Positions 16,029 to 23,979 of a DNA stretch of 64,000 nt are shown here, in pieces; the stretch's first letter is position 1; each line of letters begins with the position of its first letter. The stretch covers positions 476,875 through 540,874 of the forward strand of contig NZ_MORL01000003.1 in assembly GCF_001870735.1 (NCBI RefSeq). Reading direction: 5' to 3'. The DNA comes from Arsenicibacter rosenii. GTDB taxonomy: Bacteria > Bacteroidota > Bacteroidia > Cytophagales > Spirosomataceae. Under the pieces are notes generated by a model that did not search any database, was not told the origin of the DNA, and saw nothing but the letters and a program-made list of their open reading frames with translations. Both the position numbers and the translations under genes were made by a program.

Positions 16029-17423
16029 ATGCACCTACGCTCAATTTTAGTTTCACTCCTGCTCATCAGCACGCTGGCAATGGCGTTCACCACAAAGCCC
16101 GCTGGACAAGCAGCTGACCGGAAACCCAACATCATCCTGATCCTGATCGACGACATGGGCATTGCCGATGTCGGTTGCTATCGGGAAACCGGTGCGTCTG
16201 CCAAGGCAGGCCCGCAACTGCCGCCCACGCCGAACATCGACCGGCTCGCTTCGGAAGGAATTAAATTCACCAACTACTACAGCGCCGCTCCGATCTGTTC
16301 GCCGTCGCGTGTGGGTCTGACGACCGGCACGGTGCCAGGCAAATGGCGGATCACTTCGTTTCTGGCCGACCGCAAACACAACCGTACCTGCCAGCAGGCC
16401 GATTTCCTCGATGCGTCGGCACCCACCGTCGCCCGATCGCTGAAAGCGCAGGGCTATGCCACGGCCCATTTCGGGAAATGGCACATGGGTGGTGGCCGCG
16501 ATGTCGACAATGCGCCCGGCATCCGGCAGTACGGCTTCGATGAATACGCCAGCACCTGGGAAAGCCCCGACCCCGATCCACTGCTGACATCGACCGACTG
16601 GATATGGGCTAAATCGGACAGCATCAAGCGCTGGAAACGTACCGCTTACTTTGTTGGCAAAACCCTGGATTTTCTGAAACGTAACCCCGGCAACCCCTGC
16701 TACATCAACCTGTGGCCCGACGACGTACATACTCCATGGGTAGCTGACGAAACCACGCTCAACGAAGCACCGAAAGGCACCGAAAAGCCCCGCGAGTTTA
16801 AAGCAGTCCTGGCCGACCTGGACATACAGATAGGTCGGTTGCTCGACGGGCTGAAGGCGCTGGGTATCGACAACAACACCATGATTGTCTTTACGAGTGA
16901 TAACGGGGCTCTGCCCACGTTTCAGGGCGTGCGGTCGGGGATTTTACGGGGCAGTAAGCTGTCGCTCTACGAAGGAGGCATCCGGATGCCGTTTCTGGTC
17001 CGGTATCCGGCCAAAACCCCGAAGGGCAAAGTCGATGACGAGTCGGTGATGAGTGCGCTGGACCTGTTTCCGTCGTTCGTCAGTTTGTCGGGTGCGAAAC
17101 CCGATCTAACCCGGACCGATGGCGAAAACCGGGCCGATGTGTTACTGGGCAGGGCGTCGCAGCGGACGAAAACGCTGTTTTGGGAATATGGCCGTAACAC
17201 GGAATCGTTCCGGTATCCGGCCGGCCGCGACAAGAGCCCGAACCTGGCGATCCGGCAGGAAAACTGGAAATTACTGATCCATGATGACGGGACCAATCCG
17301 GAACTATACGACCTCCGCAAAGACCCGTCGGAAACGACCAACCTGGCAGAGCAACAGCCTGAGCGGGTGGCCGGTATGCGGTCGGCGGTGCTGGCCTGGC
17401 GGTCGGGTTTGCCGAAGCTGTAA
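16029..17423 (+). CDS. Formylglycine sulfatase (arylsulfatase A-like)
   Basis: ATG 16029 gives 464 residues with a signal peptide (residues 1-20, LLLISTLAMAF), so it acts in the periplasm or at the surface. The metal-binding start NIILILIDDMG (34-44; D41, D42) and the formylglycine motif C90-S-P-S-R94 followed by GLTTG identify an S1-class sulfatase whose Cys must be matured. HFGKWHMGG and VFTSDNGA are further S1 motifs. It removes sulfate esters from a glycan. The exact sugar is unknown, but the facing GH95 gene suggests a sulfated fucose- or galactose-containing polymer. It is convergent with the GH95 gene and shares a terminator with it. Confidence 0.9.
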   Translation: MHLRSILVSLLLISTLAMAFTTKPAGQAADRKPNIILILIDDMGIADVGCYRETGASAKAGPQLPPTPNIDRLASEGIKFTNYYSAAPICSPSRVGLTTGTVPGKWRITSFLADRKHNRTCQQADFLDASAPTVARSLKAQGYATAHFGKWHMGGGRDVDNAPGIRQYGFDEYASTWESPDPDPLLTSTDWIWAKSDSIKRWKRTAYFVGKTLDFLKRNPGNPCYINLWPDDVHTPWVADETTLNEAPKGTEKPREFKAVLADLDIQIGRLLDGLKALGIDNNTMIVFTSDNGALPTFQGVRSGILRGSKLSLYEGGIRMPFLVRYPAKTPKGKVDDESVMSALDLFPSFVSLSGAKPDLTRTDGENRADVLLGRASQRTKTLFWEYGRNTESFRYPAGRDKSPNLAIRQENWKLLIHDDGTNPELYDLRKDPSETTNLAEQQPERVAGMRSAVLAWRSGLPKL

Positions 17424-17440
17424 CTGACTCTGATTGCTTT

Positions 17441-17481
17441 CCGGAGCTTCCTGGAAGTTCTAAACTTCCAGGAAGCTCCGG
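17441..17481. terminator. Perfect 19-bp hairpin between convergent genes
   Basis: Arms 17441-17459 and 17463-17481 pair exactly around a 3-nt loop. It lies between the sulfatase stop (17423) and the GH95 stop (17485) and can terminate both. Confidence 0.8.
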
Positions 17482-17484
17482 AAC

Positions 17485-20280
17485 CTACAACACCCGATAC
17501 GTTTTCCCTGGCTGCGTCGTCAGTTTTATCTCTTTGCCGTTGACCTTCAGGGTGCAGGATTGCCCGGCCAGTGATTTCACCGTCAGGCGGGTGACCTGTC
17601 CGTTTTTCCAGGCATAGTCCAGTTCAAAGCCGCCGCGCGCGCGGATGCCGTTGACGCTCCCTTCTGAAAGGGCAGACGGCAGGGCCGGTAGTAAATCAAT
17701 CGTCTTGTTCTGGCTCTGAATCAGCATTTCGGCCATGCCCGCTGCCCCGCCAAAGTTTCCGTCGATCTGGAACGGCGGATGGGCATCGAACAGATTCAGA
17801 TACGACCCGCCAGCCCCCGACACCGGCCGCAGCAGCATCCGGACCATCTTCTGAGCATGTTCGCCGTCGCGGAAACGGGCCCAGAAGTTTATTTTCCAGG
17901 CCAGGCTCCAGCCCGTGCCTTCATCCCCCCGATAGATCAGTGACTGCCGGGCGGCTTTCATCACATCGGGCGTTGTTTCCCAGGTAATGTCGTTGCCCGG
18001 ATGCACACCCCACAGGTGCGACACGTGCCGGTGCTTGTTAGTTGTATCATCCTTGTCTTCCAGCCACTCCTGCAACTGTCCGAAACGACCGATCTGGTTT
18101 GGGGCCAGTTGTGTGATTTTGGTTCGTAAGGTGTCGCAGAATGCCGCATCGGTGTTCAGCGTTTCGCCCGCGGCCATCGTATACCGGAACAGCGTCCGGA
18201 TAATCTGGTGATCCATGGTGGGACCCGCTACCAGCCCGCCGTTTTCCGGTGAGTTCGACGGCGTACTGATCAACCAGCCCGTTTTCGGGTCTTTCACCAG
18301 AAAATCAACGAAGAAACGGCTGGCCTCCTTCATGATCGGATAGGCCGTCTGTTGCAGAAATGTTTTGTCCTGCGTAAAGCGGTAGTGTTCCCAGAGGTGG
18401 GTACTCAGCCAACCTGCGCCTGTGACCCAGATACCGTGATTGGCGGCATTGATCGGTACGGTACCCCGCCACAGATCGGTATTGTGGTGCAACACCCAGC
18501 CGCGTGCCCGGTAATGCGTCTGTGCCGTTTCGCGGCCAGCCACCGAGAGCTCCTTAATCATACCGAACAAGGGGTCATGCATGGCAGAGAGGTTGAGCAC
18601 CTCAGCCGGCCAGTAGTTCATTTCAACGTTGATATTGGTCGTGTATTTACTGCCCCAGGGTGGTGTCAGCAGGTCGTTCCAGATACCTTGCAGGTTGGCA
18701 GGACGGGTGCCGGGACGTGAACTTGAAATGAGCAGATAGCGGCCATACTGCATGTAGAGCGCCATAAACGACGGGTCGTTGGTGGTTCCGAAACGCGCCA
18801 GCCGCTCGTTGGTCGGCAACCGGTCTGCCTGGGCCGACGGGCTACCCAGCTGTACCGAAAATGTTTTGTAATATGGCTGGTATTCCTGCACATGCCGCTG
18901 CCGGATTTGTGCAAAGGTTTTGCCGCTCAGCCCCGCCATCGTCTGCTGACACAACGCCACCGGATTGCCCGACACATCGTTATACGACACATAATTCGTG
19001 GCTGCCGACAGGTACAGGGTAACGGCATCGGCACCGTTTACCGCCAGCGAATCGCCGGAAACGGTAGCCGTGCCCCGTTGCGTTTCTACGCGCAGAAAGC
19101 TCTCGCCCCGCAATGCGCCGTTGCGGACCTGTACGGCCAGCGCCAGCGTGCGGTCATCAATCCGGCGTACCGACGATTTTTTATGCGGACTGCCCAGCGT
19201 CGCACTGAACCGTAGGCTACCGGGTTTATCGGCCGTTAACCGCACCACCAGCACCTGATCGGGCTGGCTCACAAAGTATTCACGCGTATACCGGACACCA
19301 TTGGCCGTAAGCCGGGTCTGGCTGACGGCTTCGCCGAGCAGCAGCTCACGGCGGTAATCTGTCGCATTCGTCAGGTCCGGAAAACGCAGGTACAGATCGC
19401 CAAATGGCTGATAATCGGCCTGGTACTTTCCGACAGCCGGTGGTTCGTCATTCTGAATAAAATACCTCCAGTTGCCGTTCAGGGGCACTCCGTCTGCCGC
19501 CGTTTTGCCTTCCGGATAGAGGGCAATATGCCGTGAGGTATCCTTATAGCCCGCGACTCCGCCCTTGTCGAAGTAGTTCAGTACCTGAATGGCCAGCACG
19601 TTTTTACCCGCTACCAGCACACCCGCCGGAATGACGTATTTCCGCGGCTCCTGGGTTTCGGAGGTCCCCACCAGTTTCCCGTTGACGAACGTCCGGTCAT
19701 AATCGCGGATGCGGTTCAGGTCGAGCACAACCGGTTTATTTTGCCAGTCTGCCGGTATCGTCACGGTAGTCCGCAACCAGACCGCCCCGTCGAGTCCCTC
19801 CAGCCCGACCGATTCCCAGCCATCGTAGGTGGGCACGGGCATGGTTTTCCAGCGGCTATCGTCGTACTCCGGGCTGGCCGGGTTGCCCGCAATGCCTTTA
19901 CCGGCCAGCATATCGGCGGTCCATTGCTCACGGCGCCCTTCGTTGCTTTTCAGCCCCATGAAGTGTGCTTCGGCCAGCGCATCTGCCTGTTTTTGTTTGC
20001 CTTCGGCCAGCAGCTGCCGGATTTGTGGCAGATACTCCGCCGCCCCTTTGTGGTTAGGGTCACGGGGTTCGCCGGTCCAGAGCGTTTCTTCGTTGAACTG
20101 AATACGGTCGAGGGTTACGCCGCCAAAGACCATCCCCCCGATCCGGCCATTGCCGACAGGCAGGGCATCGGTCCATTTTTCGGCAGGTTTGGTATACCAC
20201 AAGGTATAGGATTGGGCCTGAGACAGCGCCGGGAACAGCATGCCCAGCGCGATGCAGGCGATCTGGTGAAAGAGTTTCAT
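17485..20280 (-). CDS. GH95 alpha-L-fucosidase/galactosidase with inserted beta-sandwich
   Basis: This is a 931-residue secreted enzyme (signal peptide 1-22). GH95 N-domain motifs WTDALPVGNGRIGGMVFGG and QFNEETLWTG lie at 36-71. The (alpha/alpha)6 barrel holds N529-LQGIWN535 and TTNINVEMNYWP (548-558), with Asn residues of the GH95 active site, and a C-terminal DGNFGGAAGMAEML. GH95 enzymes hydrolyse alpha-1,2-L-fucose or alpha-L-galactose by inversion. The protein is 130-180 residues longer than usual because a beta-sandwich resembling GH2/sialate-O-acetylesterase carbohydrate-binding folds (about 113-290, TVTIPADWQ, RTFVNGKLVG, VLAIQVLNYF) interrupts the N-domain. It is last in a minus-strand operon after the (alpha/alpha)6 glycosidase gene (88-bp gap). 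Confidence 0.9.
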   Translation of the reverse strand: MKLFHQIACIALGMLFPALSQAQSYTLWYTKPAEKWTDALPVGNGRIGGMVFGGVTLDRIQFNEETLWTGEPRDPNHKGAAEYLPQIRQLLAEGKQKQADALAEAHFMGLKSNEGRREQWTADMLAGKGIAGNPASPEYDDSRWKTMPVPTYDGWESVGLEGLDGAVWLRTTVTIPADWQNKPVVLDLNRIRDYDRTFVNGKLVGTSETQEPRKYVIPAGVLVAGKNVLAIQVLNYFDKGGVAGYKDTSRHIALYPEGKTAADGVPLNGNWRYFIQNDEPPAVGKYQADYQPFGDLYLRFPDLTNATDYRRELLLGEAVSQTRLTANGVRYTREYFVSQPDQVLVVRLTADKPGSLRFSATLGSPHKKSSVRRIDDRTLALAVQVRNGALRGESFLRVETQRGTATVSGDSLAVNGADAVTLYLSAATNYVSYNDVSGNPVALCQQTMAGLSGKTFAQIRQRHVQEYQPYYKTFSVQLGSPSAQADRLPTNERLARFGTTNDPSFMALYMQYGRYLLISSSRPGTRPANLQGIWNDLLTPPWGSKYTTNINVEMNYWPAEVLNLSAMHDPLFGMIKELSVAGRETAQTHYRARGWVLHHNTDLWRGTVPINAANHGIWVTGAGWLSTHLWEHYRFTQDKTFLQQTAYPIMKEASRFFVDFLVKDPKTGWLISTPSNSPENGGLVAGPTMDHQIIRTLFRYTMAAGETLNTDAAFCDTLRTKITQLAPNQIGRFGQLQEWLEDKDDTTNKHRHVSHLWGVHPGNDITWETTPDVMKAARQSLIYRGDEGTGWSLAWKINFWARFRDGEHAQKMVRMLLRPVSGAGGSYLNLFDAHPPFQIDGNFGGAAGMAEMLIQSQNKTIDLLPALPSALSEGSVNGIRARGGFELDYAWKNGQVTRLTVKSLAGQSCTLKVNGKEIKLTTQPGKTYRVL

Positions 20281-20368
20281 AGTCAGGTCAGGGAGGCACA
20301 GGGCGATGCCCTGTGTTAGCGATTGAGCCTCGTTGGGGCATTTTGTTGCGTAATATACTGAACATCTT

Positions 20369-21940
20369 TCATTTCAGGGTGGCGGTCAGGGGCTGGAGTT
20401 TTTTGGATCGGGCCATGAGCTTACCGTCAGCAAAAAGCAGGAAGCCTTTACCTTTCCTGTAGTGCCTGCCGGTTTTATCCCAGAGGATGGTGATCATTTT
20501 TCCGTGGTACGGTACGCGGTCGAGGCAGAACCAGTCCCAGAGCCCGTCGGGAATCAGTGGCCTGATGGCCAGCACGTTGTCTGCCGCCGGTTTCAGGCCG
20601 ACCAGGTCGTTAATAATCAAATCAGCAAACCCCGAGTGGTGGTAGAACCTACTGCGGGGATTATCGCCCTTGAGCCACTCGCCGGTCTTTTCGTCCTGAT
20701 ATTCACCCAGATAAATTTTCCCGTTCATGGTGTGCGACTTCGCATACTTCAGCAGCTCATCGTAAAACACCTGCTTCGTCATACTGCCGTGGTTGCTGTA
20801 ATTTGTCAGCAGATTCGACAGTCCTTTGAGCGTCTGGGTTGTGGCAAAGGGCCAGACAGGCCCATCCCACTCGCAGCCGTGGCCCGACCCGTGCGTCCGG
20901 AACAGCGGGTGACGCCGCTCTGCGGTGGTAATCCCCCATGGTGCCCGGAACCCTTTTTCGTCGGTTAGCTGATTCCACTGCGCGGCATAGGCAGGAGTGT
21001 CGTCGGGCAGGTTAAAATACCACGGAATAAAGCCGATGGCCTCGCGGGCGTTGGCAAATCCCCCTTTTTCCTTTTTCACCTCAAAAAAGGAGTCGGCCGG
21101 ATTCCAGAGGCTGTCGATTGTCATCTTTCGCAGCTGCGCTGCCTTCTCCGTATACCGGCGGACCAATGTATCGTTACCGGCCAGCGTTGCCATTCTGACC
21201 AGAGCCAGGGCATTGCCATACATGTAGCTGTTGATCGTCGGCCGGATGTTTTTTTCCTTACGCCCCCCACTGATCGACTCCTCCATGGCATCTTTCACAT
21301 CAAACTGGTAGAACATCCCGCCCGGCACCTGTCGTTCGGCTTCCCACTTCCGGTAATCAGCATCGAGCGCCGGGAGATTTTCGCGGATAAAGGCCTGATC
21401 CAGGTTGACCAGATACCGGTTGTAGACGGCATCATCCACCCAACTGCTGAAGCTGTGAAACCGCTGCACGGTATGTTTCGGATCCACGTAAAGCCAGAAC
21501 CGGATGTAATCATCGATGTATCGCTGGTTTTTCAGCCAGCGGCCTTCATAGATGTGATGCCCCAGCGCGCTGCTGATCGCATTGTGCTTACCGGCGTGGT
21601 TGACTTTGGTGATAAATTCCGTAAAAATAAAGCCGTCGGGCGTTTCTTTCAGGTGTTTCCGCATCGACCACCAGCGGTAATCGTACACGGTTTGCAGCAC
21701 CGAATCCGGGCAATCGAACAGGGGAATATTTTTCGACAGCCAGTCAAATGACTGCGCATTCGGCACATAGTTGACGACGGCTTCTTCGTCAATCGAATTA
21801 AAGTAGTCTACGTGGGTTTTCAGCTTGCCGGTCGACAGGATACCTTGTCCGGCAGCCCCATGCGGCGTCAGCATATACCCCAGCGTCAAGGTGGCCAGCA
21901 AGCGCGCAGCCTTCTTATTTAAAGCAATCAACAATTTCAT
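20369..21940 (-). CDS. Secreted (alpha/alpha)6 glycosidase, GH63/MGH1-like
   Basis: This is a 523-residue protein with a signal peptide (1-32, ending AAGQ). The sequence has the layout of GH63/GH37-type (alpha/alpha)6 enzymes annotated MGH1-like: DYRWWSMRKHL, SFSSWVDDAVYNRYL, then CEWDGPVWPFATTQTLKGL and SRFYHHSGFADLIIN. Acidic residues in SSWVDD and CEWDG are candidates for the catalytic pair. Such enzymes cut alpha-glucosides or alpha-mannosides; the substrate here is inferred only from context. Its ATG overlaps the stop of the upstream DUF1080/PA14 gene by one base (TAATG), so the two are coupled. Confidence 0.75.
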   Translation of the reverse strand: MKLLIALNKKAARLLATLTLGYMLTPHGAAGQGILSTGKLKTHVDYFNSIDEEAVVNYVPNAQSFDWLSKNIPLFDCPDSVLQTVYDYRWWSMRKHLKETPDGFIFTEFITKVNHAGKHNAISSALGHHIYEGRWLKNQRYIDDYIRFWLYVDPKHTVQRFHSFSSWVDDAVYNRYLVNLDQAFIRENLPALDADYRKWEAERQVPGGMFYQFDVKDAMEESISGGRKEKNIRPTINSYMYGNALALVRMATLAGNDTLVRRYTEKAAQLRKMTIDSLWNPADSFFEVKKEKGGFANAREAIGFIPWYFNLPDDTPAYAAQWNQLTDEKGFRAPWGITTAERRHPLFRTHGSGHGCEWDGPVWPFATTQTLKGLSNLLTNYSNHGSMTKQVFYDELLKYAKSHTMNGKIYLGEYQDEKTGEWLKGDNPRSRFYHHSGFADLIINDLVGLKPAADNVLAIRPLIPDGLWDWFCLDRVPYHGKMITILWDKTGRHYRKGKGFLLFADGKLMARSKKLQPLTATLK

Positions 21941-23781
21941 TACCAGACGATTGTGTATGTGATGGTATGTTTACGCGTCGTTTCCGGTACCGGCAGCAGT
22001 AATTCATAGCCTTTCCCTGTTTTCCGGACAACGGGTTTACCGCCTTGTACCTGTTCCAGATAGTAGCGCTTGTCGTCGATGGCATAGCGGCCTTCGCCAA
22101 GCGCCTCAATGGAAGCGCCACTGCCCAGCAGGCAATACAGGCCCGCCACCGGCCGGGTGGATGAAAACGTCAGCGTCCGGCCCAGACTTTTGCGGTCGGC
22201 CGCCGGCACAAGAGCATCTTCGACCGAACAATTACTGTAGGTATAGTAAAAGACCGGCAACCCGTTCTGCAACCGGTAGCCCGACCGCGTAAACGGGCTC
22301 CGGTCGATCAGCACCGAATCAGGCCAAGGGCTTTCGGCGCGGTCAAGCTGCCACACCGCCGGGCGGTTGGCCAGCTCCATCGGTGCGCCCAGCGGCACGA
22401 GCAGTTGCTTTTCTCCCCGCTCAACCCACATATTCGATACATCGGCAAAGGGCCCTTGCCAGACTGTGACCGGGCAGAACGTATTCAGGTCATAGGCATA
22501 GTTAAGCTTGCCCGGTATCCCCACCGCAATCGGGTACACATTTTTTTTACCGGCATGCAGCATAAACCCGCGCACCAGTTCTGTCCGGTCGGCGACGGTA
22601 ACCGGTAAAGGCTCCGGCTCAACCGTGTGTCGGTATGAACGGGGCGTTGTCAGGGGTGTCCACGGTATACCAGGGCCTTCGTAGTACCAGACCAGGCTCT
22701 CGTCGGAGTTGCCGTAATACAGCTGAAACCGGTGTTTACCGGCCGTGAGGGATTGTCTGGCATAAAATGACCGTTCAAAATCACGATTGCCTTTGGTATC
22801 AATCACCGGCTGCCCATCAATAAATAACCAGCCCCATCCACCCGAAATAAACCGGAACAGGTAATCGCCGGTACGCGGTATGTCCATGTCGCCTTCGACG
22901 GCCAGCTGCGCCTTCCGGTCGCCGAGCCGCCACGACAGCGTATCGGCTGTCCCCGTCCGCACCGGTGTCTGACCCGCCAGTGCCTCAACCGACTTAAACA
23001 GCCCTTTATAGGCCTTGTACTGCATGTTTGAGAGCCGGATCTGGCCCGGCGTAAAGGCTTTGTACCGGATGTTCCGGAACGCAACCGGTCCGTGGTCGCC
23101 CTGGAACATCAGCGGTCCGAGCGGTTGCTCATCGGGGAAAGCGGCCGACATGGTCGGGCCGGTCGCTTCTTTGTTCAGGTGAATACGCACGCCGTTGAGT
23201 CTGACCTCTTCAAACAGCGCATTGGCCGTTTTCCGGCCCTGTGCATCAAATCGCGGGGCGCGGAACCGGACGTACATCTGCTGCCATAACCCCGGAGCTT
23301 TCGAGGCGTTCAGCATCGGTGCATGGCCGCCAAAAATCGTTTTGGTCGCATCGTCGTAACGCTGGTAAAGCCCCCCGCAATCGCTGTTGGTAAGGGTATC
23401 TTTCCGCCAGCTGTCGAGCAACTGCACTTCATAGCGTCCTTGCAGGTATACGCCTGAATTCGAGCCTTTCGGCATCAGAAAATCGAACTCCAGCTCCAGA
23501 TCACCGTGGGTCATGCCGGTAAACAGGTTCCCGCGGTTGGTCACGACCGGATGCACCACCAGAATCCCCTGCCCCGACGTGGTCTGAAGGTCTTCTTCCC
23601 GATACCGGTCAGCGCTTACGCCACCCACGATCCGCCATGTGGTAGCGGCCGGGCGCTGAAAAGCTGCCATATTATCGAGGGGAATCCGGGTATAGGGCAG
23701 AGCGGGCTGCGCAGCGGTAAAACCGGCCAGCCATAGCCAGCAGGCCCAGCAGATTACCCATTTTTTCGTTAGTTCATGCAT
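21940..23781 (-). CDS. DUF1080 (3-keto-disaccharide hydrolase-like) protein with PA14 domain
   Basis: I start at 23781, giving 613 residues with signal peptide MHELTKKWVICWACWLWLAG. Residues about 25-240 are a DUF1080 domain (LELEFDFLMPKGSNSGVYLQ, YEVQLLDSW, IRLNKEA-like core), a fold that binds or cleaves 3-keto-glycosides. Residues about 255-385 are a PA14-like carbohydrate-binding domain (GDYLFRFISGGWGWLFIDGQ, AGKHRFQLYYGN). The last ~220 residues are beta-rich and unassigned. It is the first gene of a three-gene minus-strand operon with the two glycosidases. Activity on 3-keto sugars is known for some family members; for this one it is inference. Confidence 0.8.
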   Translation of the reverse strand: MHELTKKWVICWACWLWLAGFTAAQPALPYTRIPLDNMAAFQRPAATTWRIVGGVSADRYREEDLQTTSGQGILVVHPVVTNRGNLFTGMTHGDLELEFDFLMPKGSNSGVYLQGRYEVQLLDSWRKDTLTNSDCGGLYQRYDDATKTIFGGHAPMLNASKAPGLWQQMYVRFRAPRFDAQGRKTANALFEEVRLNGVRIHLNKEATGPTMSAAFPDEQPLGPLMFQGDHGPVAFRNIRYKAFTPGQIRLSNMQYKAYKGLFKSVEALAGQTPVRTGTADTLSWRLGDRKAQLAVEGDMDIPRTGDYLFRFISGGWGWLFIDGQPVIDTKGNRDFERSFYARQSLTAGKHRFQLYYGNSDESLVWYYEGPGIPWTPLTTPRSYRHTVEPEPLPVTVADRTELVRGFMLHAGKKNVYPIAVGIPGKLNYAYDLNTFCPVTVWQGPFADVSNMWVERGEKQLLVPLGAPMELANRPAVWQLDRAESPWPDSVLIDRSPFTRSGYRLQNGLPVFYYTYSNCSVEDALVPAADRKSLGRTLTFSSTRPVAGLYCLLGSGASIEALGEGRYAIDDKRYYLEQVQGGKPVVRKTGKGYELLLPVPETTRKHTITYTIVW

Positions 23782-23899
23782 ATGCCTTACCATCAGGCCC
23801 ATTCTTCGTTCTGAATGAGCACAGTTGAACTATACAAAGAACGAGTATTTACTTATGAGGATTTTATAGCAAATTAGCGAGTTATTCGGGTATCTTAAC

Positions 23900-23979
23900 A
23901 TTGAGTGATTGAGCGATTTAGTGGTTGAGCGGGCACTACGCGGCGGCCACTCAATAAACAAATCACTCAATCACTCAAT
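23900..23979. terminator. Imperfect terminator of ATTGAGTGATTGAG units
   Basis: ATTGAGTGATTGAG (23900-23913) is the exact complement of 23966-23979. Shorter copies of TTGAG/CTCAA lie between them. The right arm overlaps the last codon and stop of the kinase gene. It lies between the kinase stop and the divergent 5' end of the DUF1080/PA14 gene. Confidence 0.5.

Noticed and set aside
15841..16056. Minus-strand frame crossing the sulfatase start
   Set aside because: It overlaps the signal-peptide codons of the sulfatase and shows no domain.
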